Below, piece by piece: positions 1 through 11,810 of a stretch of DNA of 64,000 bases. The stretch lies in the NCBI GenBank assembly GCA_009746045.1, contig RPFO01000175.1:1-64000 (forward strand), in the 5' to 3' direction. The stretch is from Mesostigma viride. Lineage: Eukaryota > Streptophyta > Mesostigmatophyceae > Mesostigmatales > Mesostigmataceae. The notes beneath the pieces were generated by a model, which was not told the origin of the DNA, ran no database searches, and saw only the letters and a list, made by a program, of their open reading frames with translations. Each line of letters begins with the position of its first letter. The first letter of the stretch is position 1. Made by a program: the position numbers and the translations under genes.

Positions 1-2276
1 TACACAAACCCCACTTATGCATGCCAGCCACCCCCCACACCCACGTACGCATGCCAGCCACCCCCACACCCACGCACGCATGGAAGCCACCCCACGAACC
101 CAGGCACGCATGCCAGCCCCCCCCTAAACCCACGCATGCATGGCAGCCCCCCACCACACCCACGCATGCATGCCACTCCGCCCCCACACCCACGGACGCA
201 TGCCAGCCACCCCCCATACCCACGTACGCCCCCCCCCACACCCACGCACGCATGCCAGCCCCCCCCCACATGCACGCATGCATGCCAGCCACCCCGCAAA
301 CCCACGCATGGATGCCAGCCACCCCCACACCCACGCACGCAAGCCAGCCACCCCACGAGCCCACGCACGCATGCCAGCCACCCCCCACATGCACGCATGG
401 ATGCCAGCCACCCCCCACATGCACGCATGGATGCCAGCCACCCCCACACCCACGTACGCATGCCAGCCACCCCCACACCCACGCACGCATGGCAGCCCAC
501 CCTACGAACCCAGGCACGCATGCCAGCCACCCCCTAAACCCACGCACGCATGGCAGCCCAACCCCAAACCCAGGCACGCATGCCAGCCACCCCCACACCC
601 ACGCACGCATCTCAGCCCCCACACACACACACGCATGCATGCCAGCCCCCCCCAAAACCCACACACGCGTGCCAGCAGGCAGCCAGCCACATCCACATGA
701 TTAGGGGCCAGACAGCAATCAGGGGCACCGCGGGCCCACTTATGCATGCCAGGCACCCCACCGACCCACGCACGCATGCCAGCCACCCCCATGCCCACGC
801 ACGCATGCCAGCCCCCCACAAACCCACTTATGCATGCCAGCCACCCCCCACACCCACGTACGCATGCCAGCCACCCCACACACCCACGCACGCATGGCAG
901 CCACCCCACGAACCCACGCACGCGTGCCAGCCCCCCCCACAAACCCACGCATGCATGGCAGCCCCCCACTACACCCACGCATGCATGCCAGCCCCCTCAC
1001 AAACCCCACGCAGGCATGCCAGCCACCCCCCAGACCCACGTACGCCCCCCCACACCCACGCGCGCATGCCAGCCACCCCCCTCATGCACGCATGCATGCC
1101 AGGCACCCCACAAACCCACGCATGAATGGCAGCCCCCCCACATGCATGCATGCATGCCAGCCCCCACACACACCCACGCACGCACGGCAGCCGCCCCCCC
1201 AACCCACGCACGCATGCCAGCCAACCCCCACATGCACGCATGCTTGCCAGCCACCCCACATGCACGCATGCATGCCAGCCACCCCGCAAACCCACGCATG
1301 GATGCCAGCCCCCCCCACACCCACGCACGCATGCCACTCCCCCCCCACACCCACGCACGCATGCCAGCCACCCCACGAGCCCACGCATGCATGCCAGCCA
1401 CCCCCCACATGCACGCATGGATGCCAGCCACCCCCCACACCCACGTACGCATGCCAGCCACCCCCCACACCCACGCACGCATGGCAGCCCACCCTAAGAA
1501 CCCAGGCACGCATGCCAGCCACCCCCTAAACCCACACACGCATGGCAGCCCAACCCCAAACCCAGGCACGCATGCCAGCCACCCCCACACCCACGCACTT
1601 ATGTCAGCCCCCCCCCACACACACGCATGCATGCCAGCCCCCCCCAAAACCCACACACGCGTGCCAGCCCCCCCCCACTTGCACGCATGCATGCCAGCCA
1701 CCCCACAAACCCACTTATGCATGCCAGCCACCCGCGTCAGCAACGTACGCATGCCGTCCCCCCCCCACACCCACGCACGCATGCCAGCCTGCCCCGCCCC
1801 ACATGCGTGCATGGCAGCTCCCGCCCACACCCACACATGCATGCCAGCCACCCCGCAAACCCACGCACGCATGCCAGCCACCCCCACACCCACGCACGCA
1901 TGCCAGCCCCCCCACAAACCCACGCATGCATCCCAGCCACCCCCCACATGCACGCATGCATGACAGCCACCCCCCACATGCACGTGCATGCTAGCCACCC
2001 CCCACACCCACACGCATGCCAGCCACACCCCACACCCACGCACGCATGGCAGCCACCCCACAAACCCACGCATGCATGCCAGCCACCCCCCACATGCACG
2101 CATGCATGCCAGCCACCCCCCGCATGCACGTGCATGCTAGCCACCCCCACACCCACGTACGCATGCCAGCCACCCCCACACACCACGCACGCACGGCAGC
2201 CACCCCCACACCCACGCACGCATGCCAGCCACCGGGCCTAAACCCACGCATGCATGGCAGCTCCCCACCACACCCA
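1..2276. repeat. C-rich minisatellite array, macrosatellite unit A1
   Basis: Tandem array of a roughly 26-30 base unit built on CCACACCCACGCACGCATGC followed by CAGCCACC. Unit lengths vary and variants carry CTTATG, GGATGG or CTAAACCC. The + strand unit has no stop codon in any frame, so long reading frames rich in Pro, His, Thr and Ala appear in all frames, and the opposite strand gives Gly/Trp/Arg/Val frames. I read these as by-products of composition. The array is interrupted at about 676-745 by a short non-repetitive segment that elsewhere sits just before the array. It ends at a conserved flank starting ACGAATGGAGAGGGC. Confidence 0.93.
676..745 (+). repeat. Pre-array anchor segment, internal copy in A1
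   Basis: About 70 bases (GGCAGCCAGCCACATCCACATG..., then GGGGCCAGACAGCAATCAGG and GGCACCGCGGGCCC). The same segment precedes the minisatellite at about 4924, 9203 and 48910. Spacings of 4247 and 4279 bases between the first three copies define the macrosatellite period. Here it lies inside the array with minisatellite on both sides, which suggests unequal exchange inside the repeat. In the other copies it holds the end of the third exon of the A-family gene-like unit. Confidence 0.8.
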
Positions 2277-2840
2277 CGAATGGAGAGGGCTAGCCTGCCA
2301 CGCCCCACGGTCGCGCACAAGGGCACTGTCGAGTCATGTACAAAACATTGTCTACATGAAGTCATAGTGGGCATGACCGAATTGGTGCATGTGTTTACAA
2401 AGGATTGCCACTCAATGAATAATAATGAATGATGAACATGGGAGTTTGCATGGAAGTGTTTTGTCGTTATGGCTTGCCAAAAGCGGTACCCACATTGTGT
2501 CCTGCATGGCTTAGCTGCATTGTGAGTTTCAGTTATTACGAAGTAATGAGTAAGGAAATACTTGCATGCAATGAACGGCGACGTCTCACGATATACAGTA
2601 CTATTCGGACTGGGTTGATGTACTAGTAGTACGACGCGTGCTGGACGTGCCCGTGAGGGACGGAGCGTGGGATCGACGGTGCGGCGGGCCGGCGCGAGCG
2701 CGCGCGAGGGGAAGCCCCCAAAGGAAGGCCGCCGAGCGTTCGCCCCCCGGCGTAGGGCCGGCCGGTCGGCGGGCTCAACCCGGCGGGTCGAAGCTTTCGG
2801 CGGGCCTCAGGGCCCCTGGTGGCGTAGTGCGTCCGAATAA

Positions 2841-2863
2841 GTGGGGGGCCTTGGCCCCCCCAC
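2841..2863 (+). other. G/C hairpin H1 ending a repeat module (A1)
   Basis: Inverted repeat with arms GTGGGGGGCC and GGCCCCCCCAC around TT; one extra C makes a single bulge here, while the A2 copy pairs perfectly. It follows a GC-rich block starting near CGCGTGCTGGACGTGCCCG. The bases immediately after are CTAG T in A1, A2 and A3, but a different sequence follows in A4, so this hairpin is a module boundary. It is not a bacterial terminator, because there is no U-run and the genome is eukaryotic. Confidence 0.75.
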
Positions 2864-3805
2864 TAGTCCCCTTCTAGTGACTACGATTAACCCCAACGCA
2901 AAAGTTTGGCGAACCGTGAGGCCCGAAAAGTGGCCCGTACGAGAACCGCGAGCGCAGGGCGGCCGATAGTCAGGGCGATCCGGGGATCCGCGGTGGCGCC
3001 CAATCGGAGCAGTTGCCCGAAAAGTGGCAAACTAGGCAGATCGAGTCTCACACGTTCTGAACGGGGTCTGAAACGGCAGTTACGTCCAGATCCGGTTCAG
3101 CACTTTTGCGGGCAGGTGGGAGGCCTGCCAATGGCCGCGGCCAGATAAAAATACGGAACCCGGCACGATGTCGACTTCTTCGCGGCGTCAAACACTTTGA
3201 TCGCGAATCTAAATCTCCGAAACAAGCCGAGGAAGGTTAACGGATATTCTACGCGGAAGTACAACAACTTGGGAGTTAAAAGCCCGCCGTCCTCAAGTCT
3301 CGTATTGTTCAGTGCGGCAAGTCGACGTAACGTCCAGAAAATTTTTTGAAACCGTAACAATTTGGCCGTTACGGCCGTTTTCCTGTCCGCATTTCGTTCA
3401 GAAACCGTTACACTGAGTGTTTTCGCATCACTTTTCGATTCAGACTGAAGTTAGAGTCTGAACGTGATCTGAATGATATTTATTATACGCAAATTTTTAG
3501 TTGGAGGAGTGGAGAGTAGTATGATGCTTGCTGGACGAATTTCTGCCACATTCCGTACTTACCAAGCAGGGAAAAAATGACTTGGGAGGATTTTCAAGTG
3601 GGTAGTACGCGGTGCTGGACCGCCTGGACGCGCCCAAGCAATCGAACGTGCAAAACCAGGACTGCGAGGGGGTGAGGGGGCGACATGCTGCGACAGCACT
3701 TAATTGAATTTCCTGCTGGCTGGGGATGGCGGTCAACGCTGCCTGGAAAATTGGGGATGGACAATGCGTGGGCATTGCTTTTATAGCGTTCAATGTTCCA
3801 TTTCG

Positions 3806-4956
3806 ATGCGTACCTTTGAATTGTTTCTGATCTGGCTGGACGTCGGTGGGCAGTCTCGTGCGTGGGAGAGGTTCGGGGCGCTATGGCCTGCTGCGATAGC
3901 TAGCGACCTGGAAATGGAATGTCGTTGTAGATTTAGGTATTATGCTATCGTGCTTCTTTGCTTGACGTATTGGGTGCCTAGTGAAATCAGTTTGCTGTTC
4001 GTGGAAGGCGTGGGTGCGGCCGACGAGTTTCTGTTGTCGTCACACAATATTGGAATGAACGCTGGATTTGTTGCCACGGGACGTACGCTGGCGATGCCGA
4101 TGGTGAGTCGTTTGTTTCGATGACCGGGCTAGTGCCTGCTCTCTTTCTGATGCGTTTCCTCGGTTGTGTTGTTTCCATTGGGCCGAATTCACGTAGTCGC
4201 AGCGAAGACATAGCGTAGCAAGGGTCTGCGTTTCATTTTCTTAGCCGTGCAGGACGCCATCTTCATGGTCCTTCGGGTTTCCCGTGTCAACGTCCGTTGC
4301 CAGAGGATCTGTGATGATTTTTTCTGGAATATACTGGGCGGTGAAAGCCCCTGTGGATCCTTGCCTGGTCATGAGTTTAGGGCGTCATTTACTGCTGTAC
4401 TCGCTGACATTCATGGTGCTTACTGCGTAAGATAATCTGCCTTGCTTCGCGCGTGGATTTTCACTGGGCTGAAGAGCGCGTCTGGTAACATTTTTTCGTG
4501 GTGTATAAGGTGATAAATCAACCATTTGTTCATAGAACTGGTTGTCTCATTGATAGAAGGTGTTTTATATTTCTTCATCAAGCAAGTCAAAAGTAATCTC
4601 CACTGGCTTACAACCTGAATCTTGCTTTGCTGGGTCTGCTGTGTTTGTGCCTCATTGTGCAGGCTATCCCCTTGGTTGACCAACCAGGTGATTTGTGGTG
4701 CCAGCGGGGCCATATTATTTTCTTCTCATTTTCCATCCGTGGCAACGGACCGCATGGGCGGGCGGGAGGGCAGAGAGGGCAGGGCAGGCCAGGCCAGGCG
4801 AGGCAGGAAAGGCTGCAAGGGTATGCAGCACAGGTAGGCTGGCAGGCAAGGGCCATGGGGCATGAGCCATGGGGCTTGAGCTACGAGCCTTGCGGCATGG
4901 GGTTTGGGGATGGGGCAAACAGGAGGGCAGGCAGCCAGCCACATCCACATGATTAG
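3806..4956 (+). CDS. Putative three-exon gene in macrosatellite A, copy A1
   Basis: Predicted exons are 3806-4102, 4253-4426 and 4663-4956 (stop TAG), coding about 254 residues. Introns are 4103-4252 (GTGAGT...CGTGCAG) and 4427-4662 (GTAAGA...TTGTGCAG, with a pyrimidine-rich stretch before the acceptor). All junctions are phase 0 and the joined frame stays open. I chose the ATG at 3806 because a TTTTATA box lies about 25 bases upstream; an in-frame ATG at 3764 lies before that box. The N-terminal part is hydrophobic and Cys/Trp-containing (MRTFELFLIWL...). The C-terminal part is low-complexity Gly/Arg/Gln and ends SQPHPHD. No family is recognised. Differences from copy A2 are mostly amino-acid changing, so it may be a spliced non-coding transcript or a fast-drifting gene. 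Confidence 0.45.
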
Positions 4957-6357
4957 GGGCCAGACAGCAATCAGGGGCACCGCGGGCCCACTTATGCATG
5001 CCAGGCACCCCACCAACCCACGCACGCATGCCAGCCACCCCCATGCCCACGCACGCATGCCAGCCACCCCCCCCCCTTACACAAACCCACTTATGCATGC
5101 CAGCCACCCCCCACACCCACGTACGCATGCCAGCCAACCCCCACACCCACGCACGCATGGAAGCCACCCCTCGAACCCAGGCACGCATGGCAGCCCCCCC
5201 TAAACCCACGCATGCATGGCAGCCCCCCACCACACCCACGCATGCATGCCACTCCCCCCCACACCCACGCACGCATGCCAGCCACCCCCCATACCCACGT
5301 ACGCCCCCCCCACACCCACGCACGCATGCCAGCCCCCCCCTCATGCACGCATGCATGCCAGCCACCCCGCAAACCCACGCACGCATGCCAGCCACCCCCA
5401 CATGCATGCATGCATGCCAGCCCCCCCCACACCCACGCACGCATGCCAGCCACCCCACGAGCCCACGCATGCATGCCAGCCACCCCCACATGCACGCATG
5501 GATGCCAGCCACCCCCCACACCCACGTACGCATGCCAGCCACCCCCACACCCACGCACGCATGGCAGCCCACCCTACGAACCCAGGCACGCATGCCAGCC
5601 ACCCCCTAAACCCACGCACGCATGGCAGCCCACCCCCAAACCCAGGCACGCATGCCAGCCACCCCCACACCCACGCACTTATGTCAGCCCCCCCCACACA
5701 CACGCATGCATGCCAGCCCCCCCCAAACCCACACACGCGTGCCAGCCCCCCCCACATGCACGCATGCATGCCAGCCACCCCACAAACCCACTTATGCATG
5801 CCAGCCACCCCCGTCACCAACGTACGCATGCCGTCCCCCCACACACCCACGCATGCATGCCAGCCTGCCCCGCCCCACATGCGTGCATGGCAGCTCCCGC
5901 CCACACCCATGCATGCATGCCAGCCACCCCACAAACCCATGCACGCATGCCAGCCACCCCCACACCCACGCACGCATGCCACGCCCCCCACAAGCCCACG
6001 CATGCATCCCAGCCACCCCCCACATGCACGCATGCATGACAGCCACCCCCCACATGCACGTGCATGCTAGCCACCCCCCACACCCACATACGCATGCCAG
6101 CCACCCCCCACACCCACGCACGCATGGCAGCCACCCCACAAACCCACGCATGCATGCCAGCCACCCCCCACATGCACGCATGCATGCCAGCCACCCCCCG
6201 CATGCACGTGCATGCTAGCCACCCCCCACACCCACGTACGCATGCCAGCCACCCCCCACACCCACGCACGCACGGCAGCCACCCCCACACCCACGCACGC
6301 ATGCCAGCCACCCCCTAAACCCACGCATGCATGGCAGCTCCCCACCACACCCACGAA
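4924..6357. repeat. Anchor plus minisatellite array, unit A2
   Basis: The anchor (about 4924-4995) overlaps the end of exon 3 of the A1 gene-like unit and is followed by about 1.36 kb of the same 29-bp C-rich minisatellite. It ends at the same conserved flank (ACGAATGGAGAGGGC) as A1. Array length differs clearly between units: about 1.5 kb after the anchor in A1, 1.36 kb in A2, 2.0 kb in A3 and 0.4 kb in A4. This is as expected for a length-variable minisatellite. Confidence 0.92.
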
Positions 6358-6917
6358 TGGAGAGGGCTAGCCTGCCACGCCCCACGGTCGCGCACAAGGG
6401 CACTTTCGAGTCATGTACAAAACATTGTCTACATGAAGTCATAGTGGGCATGACCGAATTGGTGCATGTGTTTACAAAGGATTGCCACTCAATGAATAAT
6501 AATGAATGATGAACATGGGAGTTTGCATGGAAGTGTTTGGTCGTTATGGCTGCCGCTTGCCAAAAGCGTTGTGTCCTGCATGGCTTAGCTGCATTGTGAG
6601 TTCCAGTTGTTAGGAAGTACTGATTAAGGAAATACTTGCATGCAATGAACGGCGACGTCTCACGATGTACAGTACTATTCGGACTGGGTTGATGTACTAG
6701 TAGTACGACGCGTGTTGGACGTGCCCGTGAGGGACGGAGCGTGGGATCGACGGTGCGGCGGGCCGGCGCGAGCGCGCGCGATGGGAAGCCCGCAAAGGAA
6801 GGCCGCCGAGCGTTCGCCCCCCGGCGTAGTAGGCCGGGCCGGTCGGCGGGCTCAACCCGGCGGGTCGAAGCTTTCGGCGGGCCTCAGGGCCCCTGGTGGC
6901 GTAGTGCGTCCGAATAA

Positions 6918-6939
6918 GTGGGGGGCCTTGGCCCCCCAC
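6918..6939 (+). other. Perfect G/C hairpin H1 (A2)
   Basis: Arms GTGGGGGGCC and GGCCCCCCAC pair perfectly around TT. The following bases are TAGT, as in A1. See the A1 copy for its context. Confidence 0.78.
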
Positions 6940-8080
6940 TAGTCCCCCTCTAGTGACTACGATTAACCCCAACGCAAAAGTTTGGCGAACCGTGAGGCCC
7001 GAAAAGTGGCCCGTACGAAAACCGCGAGCGCAGGGCGGCCGATAGTCAGGGCGATCCGGGGATCCGCGGTGGCGCCCAATCGGAGCAGTTGCCCGAAAAG
7101 TGGCAAACTAGGCAGATCGACTGTCACAAAGTCTGAACGGGGTCTGAAACGGCAGTTACGTCCAGATCCGGTTCAGCACTTTTGCGGGCAGGTGGGAGGC
7201 CAGCCAATGTCCGCGGCCAGATAAAAATACGGAACCCGGCACGATGTCGGCTTCTTCGCGGCCGTCAAACTCTTTGATCGCGAATCAAACTTCCCATGGA
7301 CTGCGGCGATCAACTGCGGCTACTGGGCCCATCGCTTGGCCGAGAGGGCGCCGTCCTAAAAATTCGTAGCGTTCAGTGCGTCAGTTCGACGGAGCGTTCA
7401 GAAATTGTTGAGAAACCGTGCAAAAAATGTTGAGAAACCGTGAAATTTTGGGCGTTACGGCCGTTTTGTTGTCGGCATTTCGTTCAGAAACCGTTTCACT
7501 GAGTTGTTCCGCATCACTTTTCGATTCAGACCGAAGTTAAAGTCTGAACGTGATCTGACTTAATTTTAGTTGAAAAGTACACGCAAAATTTAAGTTGGAG
7601 GAGCGGAGCGTAGTACGATGCTTGCTGGACGAACTTTGCCAGATTCTGAGCCGATTCTGGACTCAGTCAGCGCTGATGGAATCTAAATTTTGCTGAAATC
7701 AAATGTGCTACGAAATTTTGCCCGAAGTTACAGTCTGAGCAAGATGTGACTGATATTTATACGCAAAGTTTTAGTTGGAGGAGTGGAGAGTAGTAGGATG
7801 CTTGCTGGACGAATTTCTGCCAGATTCCGTACTTACCAAGCTGGGAAAAAATGACTTGGAGGATTTTCAAGTGGGTAGTACGCGGTGCTGGACCGCCTGG
7901 ACGCGCCCAAGCAATCGAACGTGCATAAACCAGGACTGCGAGGGGGTGAGGGGGCGACATGCTGCGACAGCACTTGAATTTAATTTCCTGCTGGCTGGGG
8001 ATGGCGGTCAACGCTGCCTGGAAAATTGGGGTTGGACAATGCGTGGGCATTGCTTTTAAAGCGTTCAATGTTCCATTTCG

Positions 8081-9135
8081 ATGCGTACCCTTGAATTGTT
8101 TCTGATCTGGCTGGACGTCGGTGGGCAGTCACGTGCGTGGGAGAGGTTCGGGGCGCTAAGGCCTGCTGCGATAGCTAGCGACCTGGAAATGGAATGTCGT
8201 TGTAGATTTAGGTATTATGTTATCGTGCTTCTTTGCTTGACGTATTGGGTGCCTAGTGAAATCAGTTTGCTGTTCGTGGAAGGCGTGGGTGTGGCCGACG
8301 AGTTTCTGTTGTCGTCACACAATATTGGAATGAACGCTGGATTTGTTGCCACGGGACATACGCTGGCGATGCCGATGGTGAGTCGTTTGTTTCGATGGCC
8401 GTGCTAGTGCCTGCTCTCTTTCTGATGCGTTTCCTCGGTTGCGTTGTTTCCATTTGGCAGAATTCACGTAGTCGCAGCGAAGACATAGCGTAGCAAGGGT
8501 CTGCGTTTCATTTTCTTAGCCGTGCAGGACGCCATCTTCATGGTCCTTCGGGTTTCCCGTGTCAACGTCCGTTGCCAGAGGATCTGTGATGCTTTTTTCT
8601 GGAATATACTGGGCGGTGAAAGCCCCTGTGGATGCTTGCCTGGTAACGAGTTTAGGGCGTCGTTTACTGCTGTACTCGCTGACATTCATGGTGCTGACTG
8701 CGTAAGATAATCTGCCTTGCTTCGCACGTGGATTTTCACTGGGCTGAAGAGCGCGTCTGGTAACATGTTTACGTGGTGTATAAGGTGATCAATCAACCAT
8801 TTGTTCATAGAAGGTGTGACAGTAGAAGGCGTTTTATATTTCTTCATCAAGCAAGTCAAAAGTAATCTCCACTGGCTTACAACCTGAATCTTGCTTTGCT
8901 GGGTCTGCTGTGTTCCTGTCTCATTGTGCAGGCTATCCCCTTGGTTGACCAACCAGGTGATTTGTGGTGCCAGCGAGGCCATATTGGTTTTCTTCTCATT
9001 TTCCATCCGTGGCAACGGACCGCATGGGCGGGCGGGAGGGCAGAGAGGGCAGGGCAGGCCAGGCCAGGCGAGGCAGGAAAGGCTGCAAGGGTATGCAGCA
9101 CAGGTAGGCTGGCAGGCAAGGGCCATGGGGCATAA
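8081..9135 (+). CDS. Putative three-exon gene in macrosatellite A, copy A2
   Basis: Predicted exons are 8081-8377, 8528-8701 and 8932-9135, about 224 residues. Exons 1 and 2 have exactly the lengths seen in A1 (297 and 174 bases). Intron 1 is 150 bases in both copies, and intron 2 is 230 against 236. The splice sites GTGAGT, CGTGCAG, GTAAGA and TTGTGCAG are all retained, and all junctions are phase 0. Exon 3 begins AIPLVDQPGDLWCQRGH in both copies but then shifts frame by a one-base indel, giving a different low-complexity C-terminus and an earlier stop. Exons 1 and 2 differ from A1 at about nine amino-acid-changing codons and two silent ones. No family is recognised. Confidence 0.42.
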
Positions 9136-9202
9136 GCCATGGGGCTTGAGCTACGAGCCTTGGGGCATGGGGTTGGGGGAGGCGGCAAACAGACGGGCAG
9201 GC

Positions 9203-11262
9203 AGCCAGCCACATCCACATGATTAGGGGCCAGACAGCAATCAGGGGCACCGCGGGCCCACTTATGAATGCCAGCCACAACCCTCACCAACGTACTCATG
9301 CCAGCCACCCCCTACACCCACGCACGCATGGCAGCCACCCCACGAACCCAGGCACGCATGCCAGCCCCCCCCTCAAGCCACGCATGCATGGCAGCCCCCC
9401 ACCACACCCACGCATGCATGCCACTCCCCCCCCCCCCACGCACGCATGCCAGCCACCCCCCATACCCACGTACGCCCCCCCCACTCCCACGCACGCATGC
9501 CAGCCCCCCCCTCATGCACGCATGCATGCCAGCCACCCCACAAACCCACGCATGGATGCCAGCCCCCCCCACATGCATGCATGCATGCCAGCCCCCCCCA
9601 CACCCACGCACGCATGGCAGCCGCCCCCCCAACCCACGCACGCATGCCAGCCAACCCCCACATGCACGCATGGTTGCCAGCCACCCCACATGCAAACAAG
9701 CCCCCCCCACATGCATGCTTGCATTCCAGCCACCCCACAAACCCATGCACGCATGCCAGCCACCCCCACACCCACGCACGCATGCCAGCCACCCCACGAG
9801 CCCACGCATGCATGCCAGCCACCCCCCACATGCACGCATGGATGCCAGCCACCCCCCACATGCACGTGCATGCCAGCCACCCCCCCACACACACACACAA
9901 ACCCACTTATGCATGCCAGCCACCCCCCACACCCACGTACGCATGCCAGCCCCCCCTAAACCCACGCACGCATGGCAGCCCACCCCCAAACCCAGGCACG
10001 CATGCCAGCCCCCCCCACACCCACGCACTTATGTCAGCCCCCCCTCACACACTCGCATGCATGCCAGCCCCCCCCAAACCCACACACGCGTGCCAGCCCC
10101 CCCCACATGCACGCATGCATGCCAGCCACCCCACAAACCCACTTATGCATGCCAGCCCCCCCCTCATGCACACATGCATGCCAGCCACCCCACCAACCCA
10201 CGCATGCATGCCAGCCTGCCCCGCCCCACATGGGTCCATGGCAGCTCCCCCCACACCCACGCACGCATGGCAGCCGCCCCCCCAACCCACGCACGCATGC
10301 CAGCCAACCCCCACATGCACGCATGCTTGCCAGCCACCCCACATGCAAACAAGCCCCCCCCACATGCATGCTTGCATTCCAGCCACCCCACAAACCCATG
10401 CACGCATGCCAGCCACCCCCACACCCACGCACGCATGCCTGCCACCCCACGAGCCCACGCATGCATGCCAGCCACCCCCCACATGCACGCATGGATGCCA
10501 GCCACCCGCAACATGCACGTGCATGCCAGCCACCCCCCACACCCACATACGCATGCCAGCCACCCCCACACCCACGCACGCATGGCAGCCCACCCCACGA
10601 ACCCAGGCACGCATGCCAGCCCCCCCTAAACCCACGCACGCATGGCAGCCCACCCCCAAACCCAGGTACGCATGCCAGCCACCCCCACACCCACGCACTT
10701 ATGTCAGCCCCCCCACACACACACGCATGCATGCCAGCCCCCCCCAAACCCACACACGCGTGCCAGCCCCCCCCCCACACACGCATGCATGCCAGCCCCC
10801 CCCAAACCCACACACGCGTGCCAGCCCCCCCCACATGCACGCATGCATGCCAGCCACCCCACAAACCCACTTATGCATGCCAGCCACCCCCGTCACCAAC
10901 GTACGCATGCCGTCCCCCCCACACACCCACGCATGCATGCCAGCCTGCCCCGCCCCACATGCGTCCATGGCAGCTCCCCCCCACACCCACGCATGCATGC
11001 TAGCCACCCCACAAACCCATGCACGCATGCCAGCCACCCCACAAACCCACGCATGCATGCCAGCCACCCCCCACATGCACGCATGCATGACAGCCACCCC
11101 CCACATGCACGTGCATGCCAGCCACCCCCCACACCCACATACGCATGCCAGCCACCCGCCACACCCACGCACGCATGGCAGCCACCCCCCACAGCCACGC
11201 ACGAATGCCAGCCCCCCCCTAAACCCACGCATGCATGGCAGCTCCCCACCACACCCACGAAT
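9203..11262. repeat. Anchor plus longest minisatellite array, unit A3
   Basis: The anchor at about 9203-9265 is followed by about 2 kb of the C-rich 29-bp minisatellite. This array includes higher-order repetition: a block containing ACATGCAAACAAGCC and CATGCTTGCATTCC occurs near 9690-9740 and again near 10340-10390. Segments of several units have therefore been duplicated together. It ends at the conserved flank ACGAATGGACAGGGC. Confidence 0.92.
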
Positions 11263-11810
11263 GGACAGGGCTGGCCTGCCGCGCCCCACGGTCGCGCACA
11301 AGGGCACTGTCGAGTCATGTACAAAACATTGTCTGCATGAAGTCATAGTGGGCATGACCGATGGTGCATGTGTTTACAAAGGATTGCCACTCAATGAATA
11401 TTAATGAATGATGAACATGGGAGTTTGCATGGAAGTGTTTGGTCGTTATGGCTGCCGCTTGCAAAAAGCGGTACCCACATTGTGTCCTGCATGGCATAGC
11501 TTCATTGTGAGTTCCAGTTGTTAGGAAGTAATGAGTAAGGAAATACTTGCATGCAATGAACGGACTAGTAGTAGGACGCGTGCTGGACGTGCCCGTGAGG
11601 TACGGAGCGTGGGATCGACGGTGCGGCGGGCCGGCGCGAGCGCGCGCGATGGGAGGCCCCCAAAGGAAGGCCGCCGAGCGTTCGCCCCCCGGCGTAGTAG
11701 GCCGGGCCGGTCGGCGGGCTCAACCCGGCGGGTCGAAGCTTTCGGCGGGGGCCTCAGGGCCCCTGGTGGCGTAGTGCGTCCGAATAAGTGGGGGGCCTTG
11801 GCCCCCCCAC
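9258..11810 (+). repeat. Macrosatellite family A, unit A3 (truncated)
   Basis: Contains the array, the conserved flank (11263-11570) and the GC-rich block ending in hairpin H1 at 11788-11810. After the hairpin the sequence changes to TAGTTGCCCTTTATACTAC and the rest of the A unit, including the gene-like part, is missing. A tract of CGACGTCTCACGATGTACAG present before the GC block in A2 is also absent. Confidence 0.85.

Larger units (their letters stand above)
1..4990 (+). repeat. Macrosatellite family A, unit A1 (5' end outside window)
   Basis: Order inside the unit: minisatellite (1-2276), conserved flank with an AT-richer stretch (2277-2630), GC-rich block ending in a hairpin (about 2640-2863), module beginning CTAGTGACTACGATTAACC (about 2870-3500), and the three-exon gene-like unit (3806-4956), then the anchor and the next array. 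Unit A2 repeats all of this in the same order and orientation with near identity. The stretch 2277-3800 has no convincing gene; its open frames do not keep phase between copies. Confidence 0.88.
4990..9258 (+). repeat. Macrosatellite family A, unit A2 (complete)
   Basis: Complete unit of about 4.27 kb in the same order and orientation as A1. Hairpin H1 is perfect here, at 6918-6939 (6 G against 6 C). The GC-rich module starts at about 6945 (CTAGTGACTACGATTAACC). About 7270-7700 differs from A1 in a block that includes a second GGAGGAG(T/C)GGAG segment, so the internal part has been rearranged. The gene-like unit lies at 8081-9135. Confidence 0.88.

Noticed and set aside
120-1540. CCCTAAACCC strings resembling the plant telomere repeat
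   Set aside because: They are single variants within the 29-bp unit, never in tandem, and arrays continue into unique sequence. There is no telomere or interstitial telomeric array.
1-2276. Long Pro/His/Thr-rich and Gly/Trp-rich reading frames across the minisatellites (up to 652 codons at 9446-11404)
   Set aside because: They are open only because the repeat unit lacks stop codons. Several frames on both strands are open at once, unit lengths are not multiples of three, and frames differ between arrays.
2016-2432. Frame running from the minisatellite into the flank (…PTVAHKGTVESCTKHCLHEV…)
   Set aside because: It recurs in A2 and A3, but in A3 an indel changes the end. There is no start or splice signal of its own and the upstream part is minisatellite.
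3497-3793. Minus-strand frame (MNAIKAMPTHCPSPIFQ...) recurring in the A units
   Set aside because: The frame is shifted in A2 and A4, and it lies opposite the region upstream of the gene-like unit, so it is a shadow.
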